From assembly GCA_946061355.1 (NCBI GenBank), contig CAMGRE010000011.1, positions 1 through 22,823 of the forward strand: 22,823 bases of DNA, given 5' to 3'. The stretch comes from an uncultured bacterium (GTDB lineage Bacteria > Bacillota > Clostridia > Lachnospirales > Lachnospiraceae). How positions within the stretch are numbered: the stretch's first letter is position 1; each line of letters starts with the position of its first letter. The notes under the pieces are model-generated. The model did no database searches, had not been told where the DNA came from, and worked only from the letters and a program-made list of their open reading frames with translations. The translations under genes and the position numbers were made by a program. Of this stretch, positions 22,689 to 22,823 are shown one piece after another.

Positions 22689-22823
22689 TCATTGGATTTC
22701 TTTCAGATGAAACGTAACCGCATTCGGATGGGAGGAGGCAGTGATGGGTTTTTTGCAAAACGAATAGGCAATTCCTTCTCTTTCAAGGATTTCCCGTATG
22801 CGGAATATGTTTTCGTCATCCGG
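22689..22823 (-). CDS. C-terminal end of an unidentified protein (cut by window edge)
   Basis: The last 44 codons of an open frame run from the window edge to a TGA at 22689-22691. The peptide contains ENIFRIREILEREGIAYSFC, a mixed helix/strand pattern, and ends HLKEIQ. I do not recognise the family. The start lies beyond the window. Its stop is 24 nt before the AhpD-like gene, so the two probably share a transcript. The absence of stops over only 135 bp is weak evidence alone, but position and orientation support a real gene. Confidence 0.5.
   Translation of the reverse strand, partial: PDDENIFRIREILEREGIAYSFCKKPITASSHPNAVTFHLKEIQ

Noticed and set aside
1..22823. CRISPR arrays, tRNA/rRNA genes, IS elements or attachment sites
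   Set aside because: I saw no regularly spaced repeats, no tRNA-like or rRNA sequence, no transposase or integrase and no flanking terminal repeats. The PD-(D/E)XK protein is only transposase-like by family name.

Overview
The window looks like a chromosomal segment of a Lachnospiraceae-type Clostridia (Bacillota). The basis is protein flavour (PDDEXK_2-type nuclease/transposase-like protein, CapA lipoprotein, SH3-NlpC/P60 wall hydrolase, DegV, DUF4358), strong AGGAGG-type ribosome binding sites, AT-rich intergenic promoters with TATAAT boxes, and short gaps between genes. The assignment is inferred from family resemblance, not from a marker gene. I see no tRNA, rRNA, CRISPR array, IS element or prophage gene. 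Every gene is on the minus strand except capA (18389-19618).

Layout from left to right. (1) 41-877: PD-(D/E)XK family protein with its own promoter. (2) 1133-4597: a minus-strand unit read ROK regulator -> MATE transporter -> TrmO -> broken GNAT acetyltransferase, starting at a good promoter (4569-4597) with operator-like repeats and ending in the only convincing intrinsic terminator of the window (1133-1158). (3) 4615-13238: cardiolipin synthase, a large membrane protein with tandem solute-binding sensor, dead GGDEF and intact EAL domains, a secreted M13 peptidase, and a second PAS/dead-GGDEF/intact-EAL protein; two promoters are visible. (4) 13293-18190: a five-gene operon, SGNH hydrolase -> DUF4358 lipoprotein -> MBOAT O-acyltransferase -> AlgX/AlgJ-like DHHW protein -> DegV, which looks like an export-side O-acetylation module for a surface glycan. 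(5) 18389-20816: divergent capA lipoprotein, then a convergent SH3-NlpC/P60 hydrolase whose 3' end overlaps capA by 11 bp. (6) 20889-22823: M20 amidohydrolase, an AhpD/carboxymuconolactone decarboxylase-like protein, and the C-terminal end of an unidentified gene cut by the window edge.

The main theme is the cell envelope: phospholipid synthesis, secreted proteolysis, glycan acylation, CapA and wall hydrolysis. Next to these sit two proteins predicted to degrade c-di-GMP. Both keep every catalytic EAL residue at the spacing of the characterised phosphodiesterase RocR, and both have lost the GGDEF signature. The strongest candidate for an under-described system is the SGNH-DUF4358-MBOAT-DHHW operon, where DUF4358 is a lipoprotein without a known role placed inside what resembles an alginate/cellulose acetylation machine.
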